IMG/VR virus record: IMGVR_UViG_3300022690_000141
Span: 1 to 27,180 of that record
From: a virus
Length of the DNA stretch: 27,180 nt
Reading direction: 5' to 3' (one strand)
The notes beneath the pieces were generated by a model. It ran no database searches and was not told where the DNA came from. It saw only the letters and a list, made by a program, of their open reading frames with translations. Shown here piece after piece: positions 19,478 through 26,036 of this stretch; within the stretch, counting starts at the first letter, position 1, and every line of letters begins with the position of its first letter. A program made the translations under genes and the position numbers.

Positions 19478-19675
19478 TTAACACTCCAATGTATCAAGGA
19501 ACTCTTTCAAGTCGGTGGTATCGTCAGAGTTTAAAAGCTTGGCCATATCTAGCTTATCTCTAATTTTAGATACTTTTAGATATGCGTTGCCTTTCTTTTC
19601 TCTGATTGAGGTGGTAGCTGCTTTTATTAGCTGCTCACGATTTAAGGTTGCTTTTAGTTTGTTGCTGATATCCAT
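19478..19675 (-). CDS. Hypothetical helical protein (65 aa)
   Basis: MDISNKLKATLNREQLIKAA then TTSIREKKGNAYLKVSKIRD and a short acidic C-terminus (DDTTDLKEFLDTLEC). The first half resembles a compact basic helical domain. No family is recognised. It starts one base after the larger gene's stop (19677), so it is translated with it. Confidence 0.5.
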   Translation of the reverse strand: MDISNKLKATLNREQLIKAATTSIREKKGNAYLKVSKIRDKLDMAKLLNSDDTTDLKEFLDTLEC

Positions 19676-19676
19676 T

Positions 19677-20261
19677 TTATTTACTCCCTGTAGTTAATAG
19701 GATTATGTTTGACGCTTCTGTTTCTCCGCAAACTTTATTGCCACTACTGAAAAATGATTTTCTATCTTCTCTGTAGAATCCTAGTGCATCAAAACCCATA
19801 AGAGTAAACTGATATGACCTACCATTTATTAGATTTACAGATGGATTTATTGTCTTAAATAAAACCGTATGAAGGTTTATTAACGGTATACTTCCAGCAG
19901 TAAGGTTTTCTAACCATACATATTTTCTATTTAAATGCTCGCTTTCATTAAAGGCTATAATCTTGCAATTAAACCAATTAACACCACCTTTTAGCTTGTA
20001 TTTACACTCCATACCAACACTAGGCAGTTCGCCAGCTTCTTGCATTTGGGTTGTGTATAGTTGTTTAGTTGGTCTTGGTGTGATTGTGTATCTATTATCT
20101 CCCTCTATATCACTAGACCACCCGCCAGTGTCGATACTGTCATATCCGTACATAGATCCTTTAACTCCAGCGACAACAAACTCAGACAAACTGAGCATCT
20201 CTAATGCGGCTATATGATGTGTTGCACCTTCTGGTGCTAAACTCCAATCTATATTAGTCAT
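19677..20261 (-). CDS. Hypothetical protein with 'APEGATH' N-terminus (194 aa)
   Basis: The chosen start is ATG 20261 (MTNIDWSLAPEGATHHIAAL), with AAGGA seven bases upstream; the longer frame to 20306 would run into the preceding micro-gene. The 'DWSLAPEGATH' motif is repeatedly found at the start of small phage proteins of unclear role. The rest is beta-rich (GVKGSMYGYDSIDTGGW, YKLKGGVNWFNCKIIAF, YQFTLMGFDALGFYREDRKS). There is no signal sequence or catalytic motif. It is the largest protein in the early unit and a good candidate for an interaction with a host factor. Family uncertain. Confidence 0.55.
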   Translation of the reverse strand: MTNIDWSLAPEGATHHIAALEMLSLSEFVVAGVKGSMYGYDSIDTGGWSSDIEGDNRYTITPRPTKQLYTTQMQEAGELPSVGMECKYKLKGGVNWFNCKIIAFNESEHLNRKYVWLENLTAGSIPLINLHTVLFKTINPSVNLINGRSYQFTLMGFDALGFYREDRKSFFSSGNKVCGETEASNIILLTTGSK

Positions 20262-20265
20262 TGTC

Positions 20266-20361
20266 TTATCCTTGATTGCTAAGTGTAAGTAAAAATAAGT
20301 AAGCACCCATGCCAGCCCAAACTAGAAAGCAAGCTCCGTATATGTATTTAGTCATATTCAT
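20266..20361 (-). CDS. Single-pass membrane micro-protein (31 aa)
   Basis: ATG 20361 with GAGG seven bases upstream. MNMTKYIYGACFLVWAGMGA and YLFLLTLSNQG form essentially one membrane helix, with a Gly-x3-Gly-like face. It overlaps the previous gene by four bases (ATGA) and ends four bases before the next start. The good ribosome site and fit argue for a real product. Function unknown. Confidence 0.55.
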   Translation of the reverse strand: MNMTKYIYGACFLVWAGMGAYLFLLTLSNQG

Positions 20362-20567
20362 TTTGTTACCTCGTTCCACTTCCGAGTGTGAGAGTTAAAG
20401 TTTTTTAGTTGCTTTTTGATGTTCGCTAAGTCACTGCCTGACATATTACGCAAAATCATATAGTCACTTGCTAGGAGGCCAATTTCTCTGGCTGATTTTT
20501 TAGCAGTATCTAATGTTTCTCTAGCTCCCTGTATAGATCTTCTGATGTCCCACGTTAAATCACTCAT
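20358..20567 (-). CDS. Helical hypothetical protein (69 aa)
   Basis: MSDLTWDIRRSIQGARETLD then TAKKSAREIGLLASDYMILR and a basic C-terminus (NIKKQLKNFNSHTRKWNEVT). Fully helical, probably two amphipathic helices joined near residue 42. No family is recognised. The start overlaps the preceding stop (TAATG) and its end overlaps the membrane micro-gene by four bases. Confidence 0.5.
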   Translation of the reverse strand: MSDLTWDIRRSIQGARETLDTAKKSAREIGLLASDYMILRNMSGSDLANIKKQLKNFNSHTRKWNEVTK

Positions 20568-20722
20568 TATCTATTCACCTTTTTATGCTCTTTCATTATT
20601 AAGTCAGCAACTACCTTTACTTTATTGTCAATTAAAGAGCCTGAATCAACTCTAAATTTAACAATCTCCTTTAATAGTTGGTCAATGTTCGGGTTTAATG
20701 CTACTGCGTTTGGTTTGCTCAT
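20567..20722 (-). CDS. Hypothetical protein (51 aa), first gene of the early minus unit
   Basis: ATG 20722 after an AAAGGAAA site. MSKPNAVALNPNIDQLLKEI then VKFRVDSGSLIDNKVKVVAD and LIMKEHKKVNR. Mixed helical, basic C-terminus. It follows the promoter at 20752-20780 and ends with TAATG coupling to the next gene. No family recognised. Confidence 0.55.
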   Translation of the reverse strand: MSKPNAVALNPNIDQLLKEIVKFRVDSGSLIDNKVKVVADLIMKEHKKVNR

Positions 20723-20751
20723 TTGTTATTTCCTTTGATTAATTTTCATTA

Positions 20752-20780
20752 ATACTAGCCGCTTTATCTTTATATGTAAA
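20752..20780 (-). promoter_or_regulatory. Predicted sigma70 promoter for the 20722-18894 unit
   Basis: On the minus strand: -35 TTTACA (20780-20775), a 17-base spacer and -10 TAGTAT (20757-20752). The ATG at 20722 lies 30 bases further. It forms a divergent pair with the plus promoter at 20807-20835. Confidence 0.55.
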
Positions 20781-20806
20781 GTATTTATTTAATATCGAAT
20801 TAATAC

Positions 20807-20835
20807 TTGCAATCAATTTAAAATAGGTCTAGTAT
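20807..20835 (+). promoter_or_regulatory. Predicted sigma70 promoter for the recombination operon
   Basis: -35 TTGCAA (20807-20812), a 17-base spacer and -10 TAGTAT (20830-20835). The predicted transcript starts near 20842 and leads to the gene at 20923. The -10 box is the same word as in the divergent promoter. Confidence 0.55.
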
Positions 20836-20845
20836 TTAAGTCAAT

Positions 20846-20877
20846 CCGGTGACTAGGGTCGCTAACCACACAACCGG
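20846..20877 (+). other. GC-rich leader hairpin before the recombination operon
   Basis: The arms CCGGT (20846-20850) and ACCGG (20873-20877) enclose a loop of 22 bases. It sits close to the expected 5' end of the plus mRNA, in a GC-rich patch of an AT-rich region. There is no T-run, so it is not a terminator; it may protect the mRNA end or bind a protein. The rest of 20723-20922 holds no supportable gene. Confidence 0.35.
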
Positions 20878-20922
20878 CACATAAATTAAAATGAGGTGGC
20901 AACTAATTCAAAGGGGCAAGAA

Positions 20923-21078
20923 ATGGACATTAACAAGGTTAAAGTAGAACAAGAGCTAGAAACGTATCGCCAGATATTAACAGTAGTCGAGAGCTATGAT
21001 TCATTAGCAGCTGTTAGAGGTTATTTGCATTCAATGATTGATTTTAGAGTAAAGATGAAAGGTGATAATGATGAATGA
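20923..21078 (+). CDS. Helical hypothetical protein (51 aa), first gene of the recombination operon
   Basis: The chosen start is ATG 20923 with AGGGG six bases upstream. MDINKVKVEQELETYRQILT then VVESYDSLAAVRGYLHSMID and a basic end. Nearly all helix; probably a dimer. It overlaps the next short gene by 11 bases. No family recognised. Confidence 0.55.
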   Translation: MDINKVKVEQELETYRQILTVVESYDSLAAVRGYLHSMIDFRVKMKGDNDE

Positions 21079-21139
21079 AGAAACTGTAACTATTAACCTC
21101 ACCAATGCAAGAGGCTATTTTGTGGTTAATGGCACTTGA
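21068..21139 (+). CDS. Short peptide (23 aa)
   Basis: Tandem ATGs at 21068 and 21071 follow AAAGG at a spacing of about five. The frame MMNEETVTINLTNARGYFVV and NGT ends at TGA 21137-21139. It could be a real micropeptide, or a coupling ORF that leads ribosomes from the previous gene toward ERF at 21161. Evidence is modest. Confidence 0.35.
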   Translation: MMNEETVTINLTNARGYFVVNGT

Positions 21140-21160
21140 GAAAGAAGAGAGAGAATTCTA

Positions 21161-21730
21161 ATGGATAAGTCTGAATTTTATTTAAGGGTATCTGATATTC
21201 AACAGGAACTTAAAGCACCAAAGAATCAATTTAATGCGTTTGGTAAATATAAGTATCGTAGTTGTGAAGATATCGTTCAGGGGTATAAAAAACTACCTTA
21301 TCAAATCCTATTACTTATTAGCGATGAAGTTGTTTTGGTTGGTGATCGTGTTTATGTAAAAGCAACGGCAACATTAACTGATGGTGAAAACTTAATTAGT
21401 TGCACAGGGCTTGCTAGAGAGGCGCAAACTAAAAAGGGTATGGATGATAGCCAGATAACAGGAGCGGCTAGTTCATACGCTCGCAAGTACGCTCTAAACG
21501 GTTTATTTTGTATTGATGATACTAAAGATGCTGACTCGATGAATAACTCAGCAAACAATAAAATATCGGTTAAATTATTATCCGCGTCACAAGTTAAAAC
21601 AATCAAAGGTATGTTAAGCGAGTTAATACCTGAAAGCGTTGTTTGTGGTGTGGTTAATGTTAATAAAATAGAAGAGATACTTGAGAGTGATTTTCAAGCT
21701 TGTGTAAACTGGATAAAAGGACAATCGTAA
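21161..21730 (+). CDS. ERF-type single-strand annealing recombinase
   Basis: 189 residues, matching the ERF superfamily of phage recombinases, which anneal complementary single strands and support genome circularisation or recombination-dependent replication. The signature covers residues 24-35 (FNAFGKYKYRSC) and 93-125: MDDSQITGAASSYARKYALN followed by GLFCIDDTKDAD, where the 'GAASSYARKYAL' helix is the family hallmark. The C-terminal part is a small DNA-binding-like region (SASQVKTIKGMLSELI). It shares a base with the next start (TAATG), which couples it to its coiled-coil partner. Essentially certain at family level. Confidence 0.92.
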   Translation: MDKSEFYLRVSDIQQELKAPKNQFNAFGKYKYRSCEDIVQGYKKLPYQILLLISDEVVLVGDRVYVKATATLTDGENLISCTGLAREAQTKKGMDDSQITGAASSYARKYALNGLFCIDDTKDADSMNNSANNKISVKLLSASQVKTIKGMLSELIPESVVCGVVNVNKIEEILESDFQACVNWIKGQS

Positions 21731-22641
21731 TGGATATAGTATTATTTAAAGATGTAACAACCGAAGAGTTTTTAACCGGCATAGAGGAGGAAGGAAAAAA
21801 ATACGAAGGTCTTTATGTTGATATGGAAGATCAAAAGCAACGTAAATATGTAAAAGATAAAGCATCATCGATTGCATCATTATTAAAAACGCTTGAACGC
21901 GCCCGTATCGATAAAAGTAAGGACTATAAAATACAAGTTGAATCAGAAGCGGCTGAAATAAAAGAACGATTAGAAGGTGCTAATGAGCCGTTTACATTAC
22001 TTATTGATGAACATAAAGCGGCACGTGCAAAAGTTTTGGCAGAAGAAAAACGAGTTGCTGATGAAAAGGCTTTGTTACTTCAAATAGAAGAGGATCACGA
22101 AGAAGCTTTAACAATGAATGAATTGTTTGAGTTTAAAAAGTCTGAATCTATTCGTTTACAAAAAGAACACGAAGAAAACTTAAAGCAAGAGGCTGCCGAA
22201 CGAGCAAAAATTCAAGCTGAGCAAGTAGCAAAAGAAGCACAAGAAAGAGTTGAGCGAGAAAAAGAAGAAGCTATTCAACGTGAAGAACAAGCTAAGTTAG
22301 CAGCACAACAAGCGGAAGAGGCTAGGATTGCATCAGAAGCAAGAGCTAAACAAGATGCTATCGATGCTGAAACAAGAGCTAAAATAGCAGCAGAAAACGC
22401 AGAGGTTAGACGTTTAGCAGATATCGAACAAGCTAAACAGGTTCAGATTCAAGCGCAAAAAGATCAAGTGAAAGCTGAGCAAGATGCACAGGCAAAACTT
22501 GAAGCTAATAAAAAACATGCTGGATTAATTTTAGGAGAAATAAAAAAGCACATAATGGAATCGTGCGGTATTGACGAACCATTAGCTAGAAAAATTGTAT
22601 TAGCTTTACGTAATACAGATCGTGTAACTATTAACTATTAA
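21730..22641 (+). CDS. Coiled-coil partner of the ERF recombinase (303 aa)
   Basis: Starts at ATG 21730, overlapping the ERF stop. The N-terminus MDIVLFKDVTTEEFLTGIEE and following KASSIASLLKTLERARIDKS match the conserved protein often encoded after ERF or RecT in phages. The centre (about 120-260) is one long Ala/Glu/Lys/Gln coiled coil (AERAKIQAEQVAKEAQERVE). The C-terminus (ESCGIDEPLARKIVLALRNT then DRVTINY) is the small helical domain conserved in that family. It probably forms an extended scaffold that assists the annealing protein or DNA end. Its biochemical role is not proven. Confidence 0.75.
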   Translation: MDIVLFKDVTTEEFLTGIEEEGKKYEGLYVDMEDQKQRKYVKDKASSIASLLKTLERARIDKSKDYKIQVESEAAEIKERLEGANEPFTLLIDEHKAARAKVLAEEKRVADEKALLLQIEEDHEEALTMNELFEFKKSESIRLQKEHEENLKQEAAERAKIQAEQVAKEAQERVEREKEEAIQREEQAKLAAQQAEEARIASEARAKQDAIDAETRAKIAAENAEVRRLADIEQAKQVQIQAQKDQVKAEQDAQAKLEANKKHAGLILGEIKKHIMESCGIDEPLARKIVLALRNTDRVTINY

Positions 22642-22658
22642 TAACAGAGGAAAGAAAG

Positions 22659-22781
22659 ATGAAAAAGAAAAACACTAAAAAAGCAAAGCCGTTAGGAATT
22701 CTATCAGGTGCAAACTTTAACTTGAAAAAACTCAACCGTGATAAAAGACGTATGGAAGAATCTAAAGGTTTAACTAAATAA
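22659..22781 (+). CDS. Basic mini-protein (40 aa)
   Basis: ATG 22659 has GAGGAAAG seven bases upstream. MKKKNTKKAKPLGILSGANF then NLKKLNRDKRRMEESKGLTK contains 14 Lys/Arg. The N-terminus is a lysine run, and the rest may form a helix. It lies between the ERF partner and the SSB-like gene, so it may bind DNA in the recombination complex. It resembles in composition, not in sequence, the basic mini-ORFs of the minus strand. Confidence 0.55.
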   Translation: MKKKNTKKAKPLGILSGANFNLKKLNRDKRRMEESKGLTK

Positions 22782-22801
22782 TCAAATAAAGGAAAGTAAA
22801 A

Positions 22802-23116
22802 ATGGCTCAATTTGTAAAGAAAGAAAACTTAACTATCTCAATTGGTGAATACGAGAAAGACGGACAAACCAAGAAGCAATGGCGTACTATTGGCGAGATA
22901 ATCTCAATGGTTGGTGATGATGGCAAGCCTTATCAATTCTTTAAACTATGGGGTGCTGGTGGAGTTGTTGAGGGTAAGGTATTTGAACAACAAGATAACA
23001 ACCAACAGCAGAATAATAACCAACAGAACAACCAGCAGCAAAGCAACAATCAACAAGGTTTTCAGCAAAATAATCAGCAAGGATTCAATCAGAACACTGG
23101 ATTTCAACAACGATAA
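22802..23116 (+). CDS. SSB-like protein with Q/N-rich tail (104 aa)
   Basis: Residues 1-58 form a compact beta domain (LTISIGEYEKDGQTKKQWRT, then IGEIISMVGDDGKPYQFFKL and WGAGG). The 'Y.KDG..K..W..IGEI....DDG..Y..F.LWG' pattern is typical of small phage OB-fold proteins annotated as single-stranded DNA-binding. Residues 62-104 are almost only Gln, Asn, Gly and Phe (NNQQGFQQNNQQGFNQNTGF). That tail is prion-like in composition and lacks the acidic tip by which bacterial SSB recruits partners. It sits in the ERF operon. SSB role inferred from fold and context. Confidence 0.6.
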   Translation: MAQFVKKENLTISIGEYEKDGQTKKQWRTIGEIISMVGDDGKPYQFFKLWGAGGVVEGKVFEQQDNNQQQNNNQQNNQQQSNNQQGFQQNNQQGFNQNTGFQQR

Positions 23117-23154
23117 TTAACAAACGCCACAAGGAAGTGGCAACAAGGATACTT

Positions 23155-23307
23155 ATGACACTGTTTAATAAGTTAGGAAGAGAGTTAGATAAAAAGCTAG
23201 ATGGATGGAGGGGAACAATACCTTTGATTTCGGTTTACATCTTAGCGGGTATTATGTTGTTTGGTGGGATTATTTTATTTAATGCTTGGTATCAAGGTTA
23301 TTTATAA
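23155..23307 (+). CDS. Single-pass membrane protein (50 aa)
   Basis: ATG 23155 has AAGGA five bases upstream. MTLFNKLGRELDKKLDGWRG is a basic amphipathic head, followed by one hydrophobic segment (PLISVYILAGIMLFGGIILF) and NAWYQGYL. It ends nine bases before the endolysin start. A pinholin-like or endolysin-assisting role is possible from position, but the sequence does not confirm it. Confidence 0.55.
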   Translation: MTLFNKLGRELDKKLDGWRGTIPLISVYILAGIMLFGGIILFNAWYQGYL

Positions 23308-23316
23308 GGGGGAGTT

Positions 23317-23676
23317 ATGATTTGGAAAGTATCAGAAAACTTTAATCGTGCAGAATTCGCGTGTCATTGTGGTTGTGGTTTCGCCACTGTAGATATTGAG
23401 TTAGTTAAACTATTGGAACTTATTAGAATTCAATTCAGACAACCGGTTACTATTAATTCAGCTTGTCGCTGTGAGCTTCACAATACCGCTGTAGGTGGTA
23501 GTTATGGCAGTAAGCATAAACAAGGTATAGCTGCTGATATAGTAGTTAAAAACACATCACCTAATGAGGTGTATAATTTTGTTGATAATCACGCGCCTGA
23601 TAAATATGGCATAGGGTTATATGATAACTTTACGCACGTCGATGTCAGGATCAAGAAAGCACGCTGGAGAGGATGA
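23317..23676 (+). CDS. Endolysin, M15-type D,D-/L,D-peptidase
   Basis: A 119-residue M15_3-like peptidase: NFNRAEFACHCGCGFATVDI (the N-terminal 'F.C.CG' opening), then VTINSACRCELHNTAVGGS and the zinc site SKHKQGIAADI (His 67, Asp 74) with FTHVDVR (His 107). These three residues bind the catalytic zinc, and the enzyme would cut the peptide crosslinks of peptidoglycan during lysis. There is no signal peptide, so it needs a holin; the nearest clear holin (9829-10131) is far away on the other strand. It overlaps the next gene by four bases (ATGA). Confidence 0.88.
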   Translation: MIWKVSENFNRAEFACHCGCGFATVDIELVKLLELIRIQFRQPVTINSACRCELHNTAVGGSYGSKHKQGIAADIVVKNTSPNEVYNFVDNHAPDKYGIGLYDNFTHVDVRIKKARWRG

Positions 23677-24284
23677 TGAAACGAATTAAAATGCCGTTAA
23701 ACTTTAGAATGCAAAACTTCTTATTTTTACCTAATGGTGAAATATTCTGGACCAGTGCTAGTAAAACTATTTGGCAGAAGATCAAACGATGGTGGAATAA
23801 AGATAAGTCTGAAATGTGCAATACATCGAGAGGCTTTACTTTGCCTTTTCATGGTCAGTATATTCGCACTGATGGGTTGTTTATCTATCGTGACTTTGAT
23901 AAAAATGTAAACCTCTATGAATTATCTACAGGTAAAGATATAGGGCTACAAATGGGAGGGAGTAAATTACCTGCTGGTGCTTTTGATAACGTTCACAGCA
24001 GTAAGGCTAGGCAAGGTTGCTCGTTTAATCCTTCAACGCTAGAGTATGATTTTATAGTGTTTGGTAATAAAGGTGATAGACCTATTGATATTAAATCTAT
24101 GATCACTGGTGATTATATTCAAACGTTAACTTATGTTGATTTCTGTAAAAGTTACTGGGCTAGTTGGGAGGCCGAAGGGTTGCAGTATGATTTAGATGGT
24201 AATTTATGGGTCGGGATAAGCGTCAAAACTAAGTATCTTAGCTCTCATTTTGGCGCTATCCTTAATTATTATCACAAGCTTTAA
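23673..24284 (+). CDS. Beta-rich hypothetical protein (203 aa), propeller-like
   Basis: Starts at ATG 23673 or 23676. The sequence has repeated strand-turn-strand pieces (FRMQNFLFLPNGEIFWTSAS, then GQYIRTDGLFIYRDF and SFNPSTLEYDFIVFGNKGDR) and a strongly propeller-like end: SWEAEGLQYDLDGNLWVGIS, where 'EAEGLQ...GNLWVG' is a blade motif of secreted and cell-wall-associated beta-propellers. There is no signal peptide. It is coupled to the endolysin by ATGA and is convergent with the fibre genes. It could be a virion or lysis accessory. Family not firmly identified. Confidence 0.55.
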   Translation: MMKRIKMPLNFRMQNFLFLPNGEIFWTSASKTIWQKIKRWWNKDKSEMCNTSRGFTLPFHGQYIRTDGLFIYRDFDKNVNLYELSTGKDIGLQMGGSKLPAGAFDNVHSSKARQGCSFNPSTLEYDFIVFGNKGDRPIDIKSMITGDYIQTLTYVDFCKSYWASWEAEGLQYDLDGNLWVGISVKTKYLSSHFGAILNYYHKL

Positions 24285-24694
24285 ATACTTTCGTCTTGTG
24301 TACCGTCTCGAAGCAGTTTAATTACATGAGCTGCTTCATCCGTTATAATCTCACCAACCTTTAATACTGAGCAAATATAAGTTACACCATCAATAGTATC
24401 TTGAAAGTCTAGGTCAGCATAACTCGCATTTAATAACCGTGATTTAATAACCGTTGCAGCAGGGTCAGAAGCTATAAACACCTCTTCTGTTATTGTAAAG
24501 CGCCTTTGCATTGCACCTGTTGATATTTTTCGTATAGCATCAGGAGTTGCAGGTGTAGTTGAGTAAATAGCTGGATGGCTACCATAACCAGTTAAAACAC
24601 CGTTTTCAAACTTACCACCATGAGCCTCTAGATATTCATCACCTTCTGCTGGTGTTCCGTCTATCCAACCATGTACATTATGATGTATTTTCAT
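24281..24694 (-). CDS. Fibre-associated hypothetical protein (137 aa)
   Basis: Starts at ATG 24694 (MKIHHNVHGWIDGTPAEGDE), overlapping the previous stop (TAATG). After a short N-terminal domain, residues about 52-90 (DAIRKISTGAMQRRFTITEE, then VFIASDPAATVIKSRLLNAS) resemble the C-terminal type found in small tail or fibre accessory proteins. It is the third in a fibre - accessory - accessory set, so a fibre chaperone or cap role is plausible. Its 3' end meets the convergent plus gene in a four-base overlap. Confidence 0.55.
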   Translation of the reverse strand: MKIHHNVHGWIDGTPAEGDEYLEAHGGKFENGVLTGYGSHPAIYSTTPATPDAIRKISTGAMQRRFTITEEVFIASDPAATVIKSRLLNASYADLDFQDTIDGVTYICSVLKVGEIITDEAAHVIKLLRDGTQDESI

Positions 24695-25107
24695 TACTTA
24701 ATTACTCCTGTTGAATAGCTATATCTGTAAGGATTTGCGCCAGAAGCAGCTTGTCTTATTAGTTTTATTACCTCGTCAACACCACCAATTAAAGGTTGTA
24801 AATTACCAGAAGCAGAAGCAAGCCCAGCACCACTATTAGCTATACTCCATTCGCCTATATTGTCAGAGTTTCCACCAAGTGCTAAGGCTGTAATTATATT
24901 TACACCATCAACTTGTAAATCATGTGAAACGGTATCGCCATTGTTTAAATTTTCTAGCCTTACTCTTTCTCCTGATGGTGGAGTTAAAGTGAATATAGTT
25001 ACTCCGACACCTCCGCCAGCAGCAACTTGTAATGTGCCACTAAAGAATTTTGGAACGAATTCACCACCGCCACTAGCATTAATTAGTTCTAAAGGTATAT
25101 CTGCCAT
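24694..25107 (-). CDS. Fibre-associated hypothetical protein (137 aa)
   Basis: ATG 25107 overlaps the fibre stop. The sequence is glycine/valine rich with beta strands (FVPKFFSGTLQVAAGGGVGV, then IFTLTPPSGERVRLENLNNG and WSIANSGAGLASASGNLQPL). Such beta-sandwich domains are common in small phage tail and head-decoration proteins. It is coupled on both sides, suggesting equal expression with the fibre. Family not recognised. Confidence 0.55.
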   Translation of the reverse strand: MADIPLELINASGGGEFVPKFFSGTLQVAAGGGVGVTIFTLTPPSGERVRLENLNNGDTVSHDLQVDGVNIITALALGGNSDNIGEWSIANSGAGLASASGNLQPLIGGVDEVIKLIRQAASGANPYRYSYSTGVIK

Positions 25108-25985
25108 TATAACGACTCCAAAATTGTTGTTGTTTTAGCTATTAATATAGCTGTTCTACCAGCCTTTATAACTATATTATCTGAACTTGTAGCTGTTGAG
25201 CCAGCACCTTTAATTGTTAATGCCGTGTTTGTTAATCTAACTGTGTTGGTAGAAATAGATTCGTTATGAACTACAATTGAATCACCTACAACATAAGCTG
25301 ATTTTAATGCTGCGTCTACTGAACCACCGCTAGCATCTATTTGATACTTCTTACCAGCAAACACTGTAAAGGCTAAACTCTTGTTAACCCATTGACCATC
25401 GATTGCAACAGACCAGTTTGTACCGTCATCAGTTTCAGGGTTATTTGCTGCTGTAGCTGTTAAAGCTTTCCATAAATTACCTACAGTTGATAATACTACA
25501 TCGTTAATAGCGTAAGTTATGTTTGTGTTCCATACACCTAGAAGTTTGAATAACTCCCACTTGTCAGCGTTAGTTAATGGATCGTTAGCTTGGTTAGCAT
25601 TAGATAAAGACTTGTAAAAGTTACCGTCCGAACCTTCTACTATGTCGTTTAAATCATAAGTTACTGCTGTGTCCCATAAAGTAAAATCACCTAATTCCTT
25701 TTCTCCACCTACAGGATCACGTTCAAATATCTGCTTACCAGTTTCACCCGTTGATAAATCATCAGCGACAAACACAACTTTAGCCGAACCACTGAAAAAT
25801 ATATTAGGCGTTCTTGCTGCTGCGTCTAATAATACTGGATGCGTATTAGGTATTGACTCTGCTTCATCCTTAAATGTGACTAGTTGCGTATTTGTACTAC
25901 TCTTAAAAAAGAATAGCTTACCATTTACTAACGGATTACCGGCACCGTCTAAGTATTGTGGTACTGGGTTTTCATATCTAGCCAT
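25107..25985 (-). CDS. Tail fibre/spike protein with two chitin-binding-like modules
   Basis: The N-terminus (MARYENPVPQYLDGAGNPLV, then NGKLFFFKSSTNTQLVTFKD) is the characteristic podovirus/siphovirus fibre anchor that attaches to the tail. Residues about 104-145 and 152-193 are two related modules of the CBM5/12 (ChtBD3) type: LWDTAVTYDLNDIVEGSDGN then FYKSL, and VWNTNITYAINDVVLSTVGN then LWKAL, each ended by a Trp after a spacer. They would bind chitin or peptidoglycan-like polymers. The C-terminal 90 residues are a beta-rich terminal domain (AFTVFAGKKYQIDASGGSVD). Likely receptor-binding or adsorption-assisting. Confidence 0.75.
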   Translation of the reverse strand: MARYENPVPQYLDGAGNPLVNGKLFFFKSSTNTQLVTFKDEAESIPNTHPVLLDAAARTPNIFFSGSAKVVFVADDLSTGETGKQIFERDPVGGEKELGDFTLWDTAVTYDLNDIVEGSDGNFYKSLSNANQANDPLTNADKWELFKLLGVWNTNITYAINDVVLSTVGNLWKALTATAANNPETDDGTNWSVAIDGQWVNKSLAFTVFAGKKYQIDASGGSVDAALKSAYVVGDSIVVHNESISTNTVRLTNTALTIKGAGSTATSSDNIVIKAGRTAILIAKTTTILESL

Positions 25986-25987
25986 TA

Positions 25988-26016
25988 TTGACCGCCTCTA
26001 TGTTGTGCTATACTAA
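25988..26016 (+). promoter_or_regulatory. Predicted sigma70 promoter for the lone plus micro-gene
   Basis: -35 TTGACC (25988-25993), a 17-base spacer and -10 TACTAA (26011-26016); an overlapping TATACT (26009-26014) is nearer consensus but has a 15-base spacer. AAGGG and ATG 26037 follow. It begins three bases upstream of the fibre start on the other strand. Confidence 0.5.
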
Positions 26017-26036
26017 TTTTATTTAAGGGTTTAATT

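Noticed and set aside
19963-20217. Plus frame opposite the 194-residue early protein
   Set aside because: No ribosome site; shadow of the minus gene.
20891-20947. 18-codon frame starting at ATG 20891 as a leader peptide
   Set aside because: It overlaps the start of the 20923 gene in another frame, its ribosome site is poor, and nothing about its composition suggests attenuation.
23126-23141. GCCAC-AAGGAA-GTGGC hairpin before the 50-residue membrane gene
   Set aside because: Short stem without T-run; a second ribosome site nearer the start explains translation, so no control role is claimed.
24273-24300. CACAAG ... CTTGTG inverted repeat over the convergent stops
   Set aside because: Six-base stem with a 16-base loop and no T-run; within chance for AT-rich DNA, so not called a terminator.
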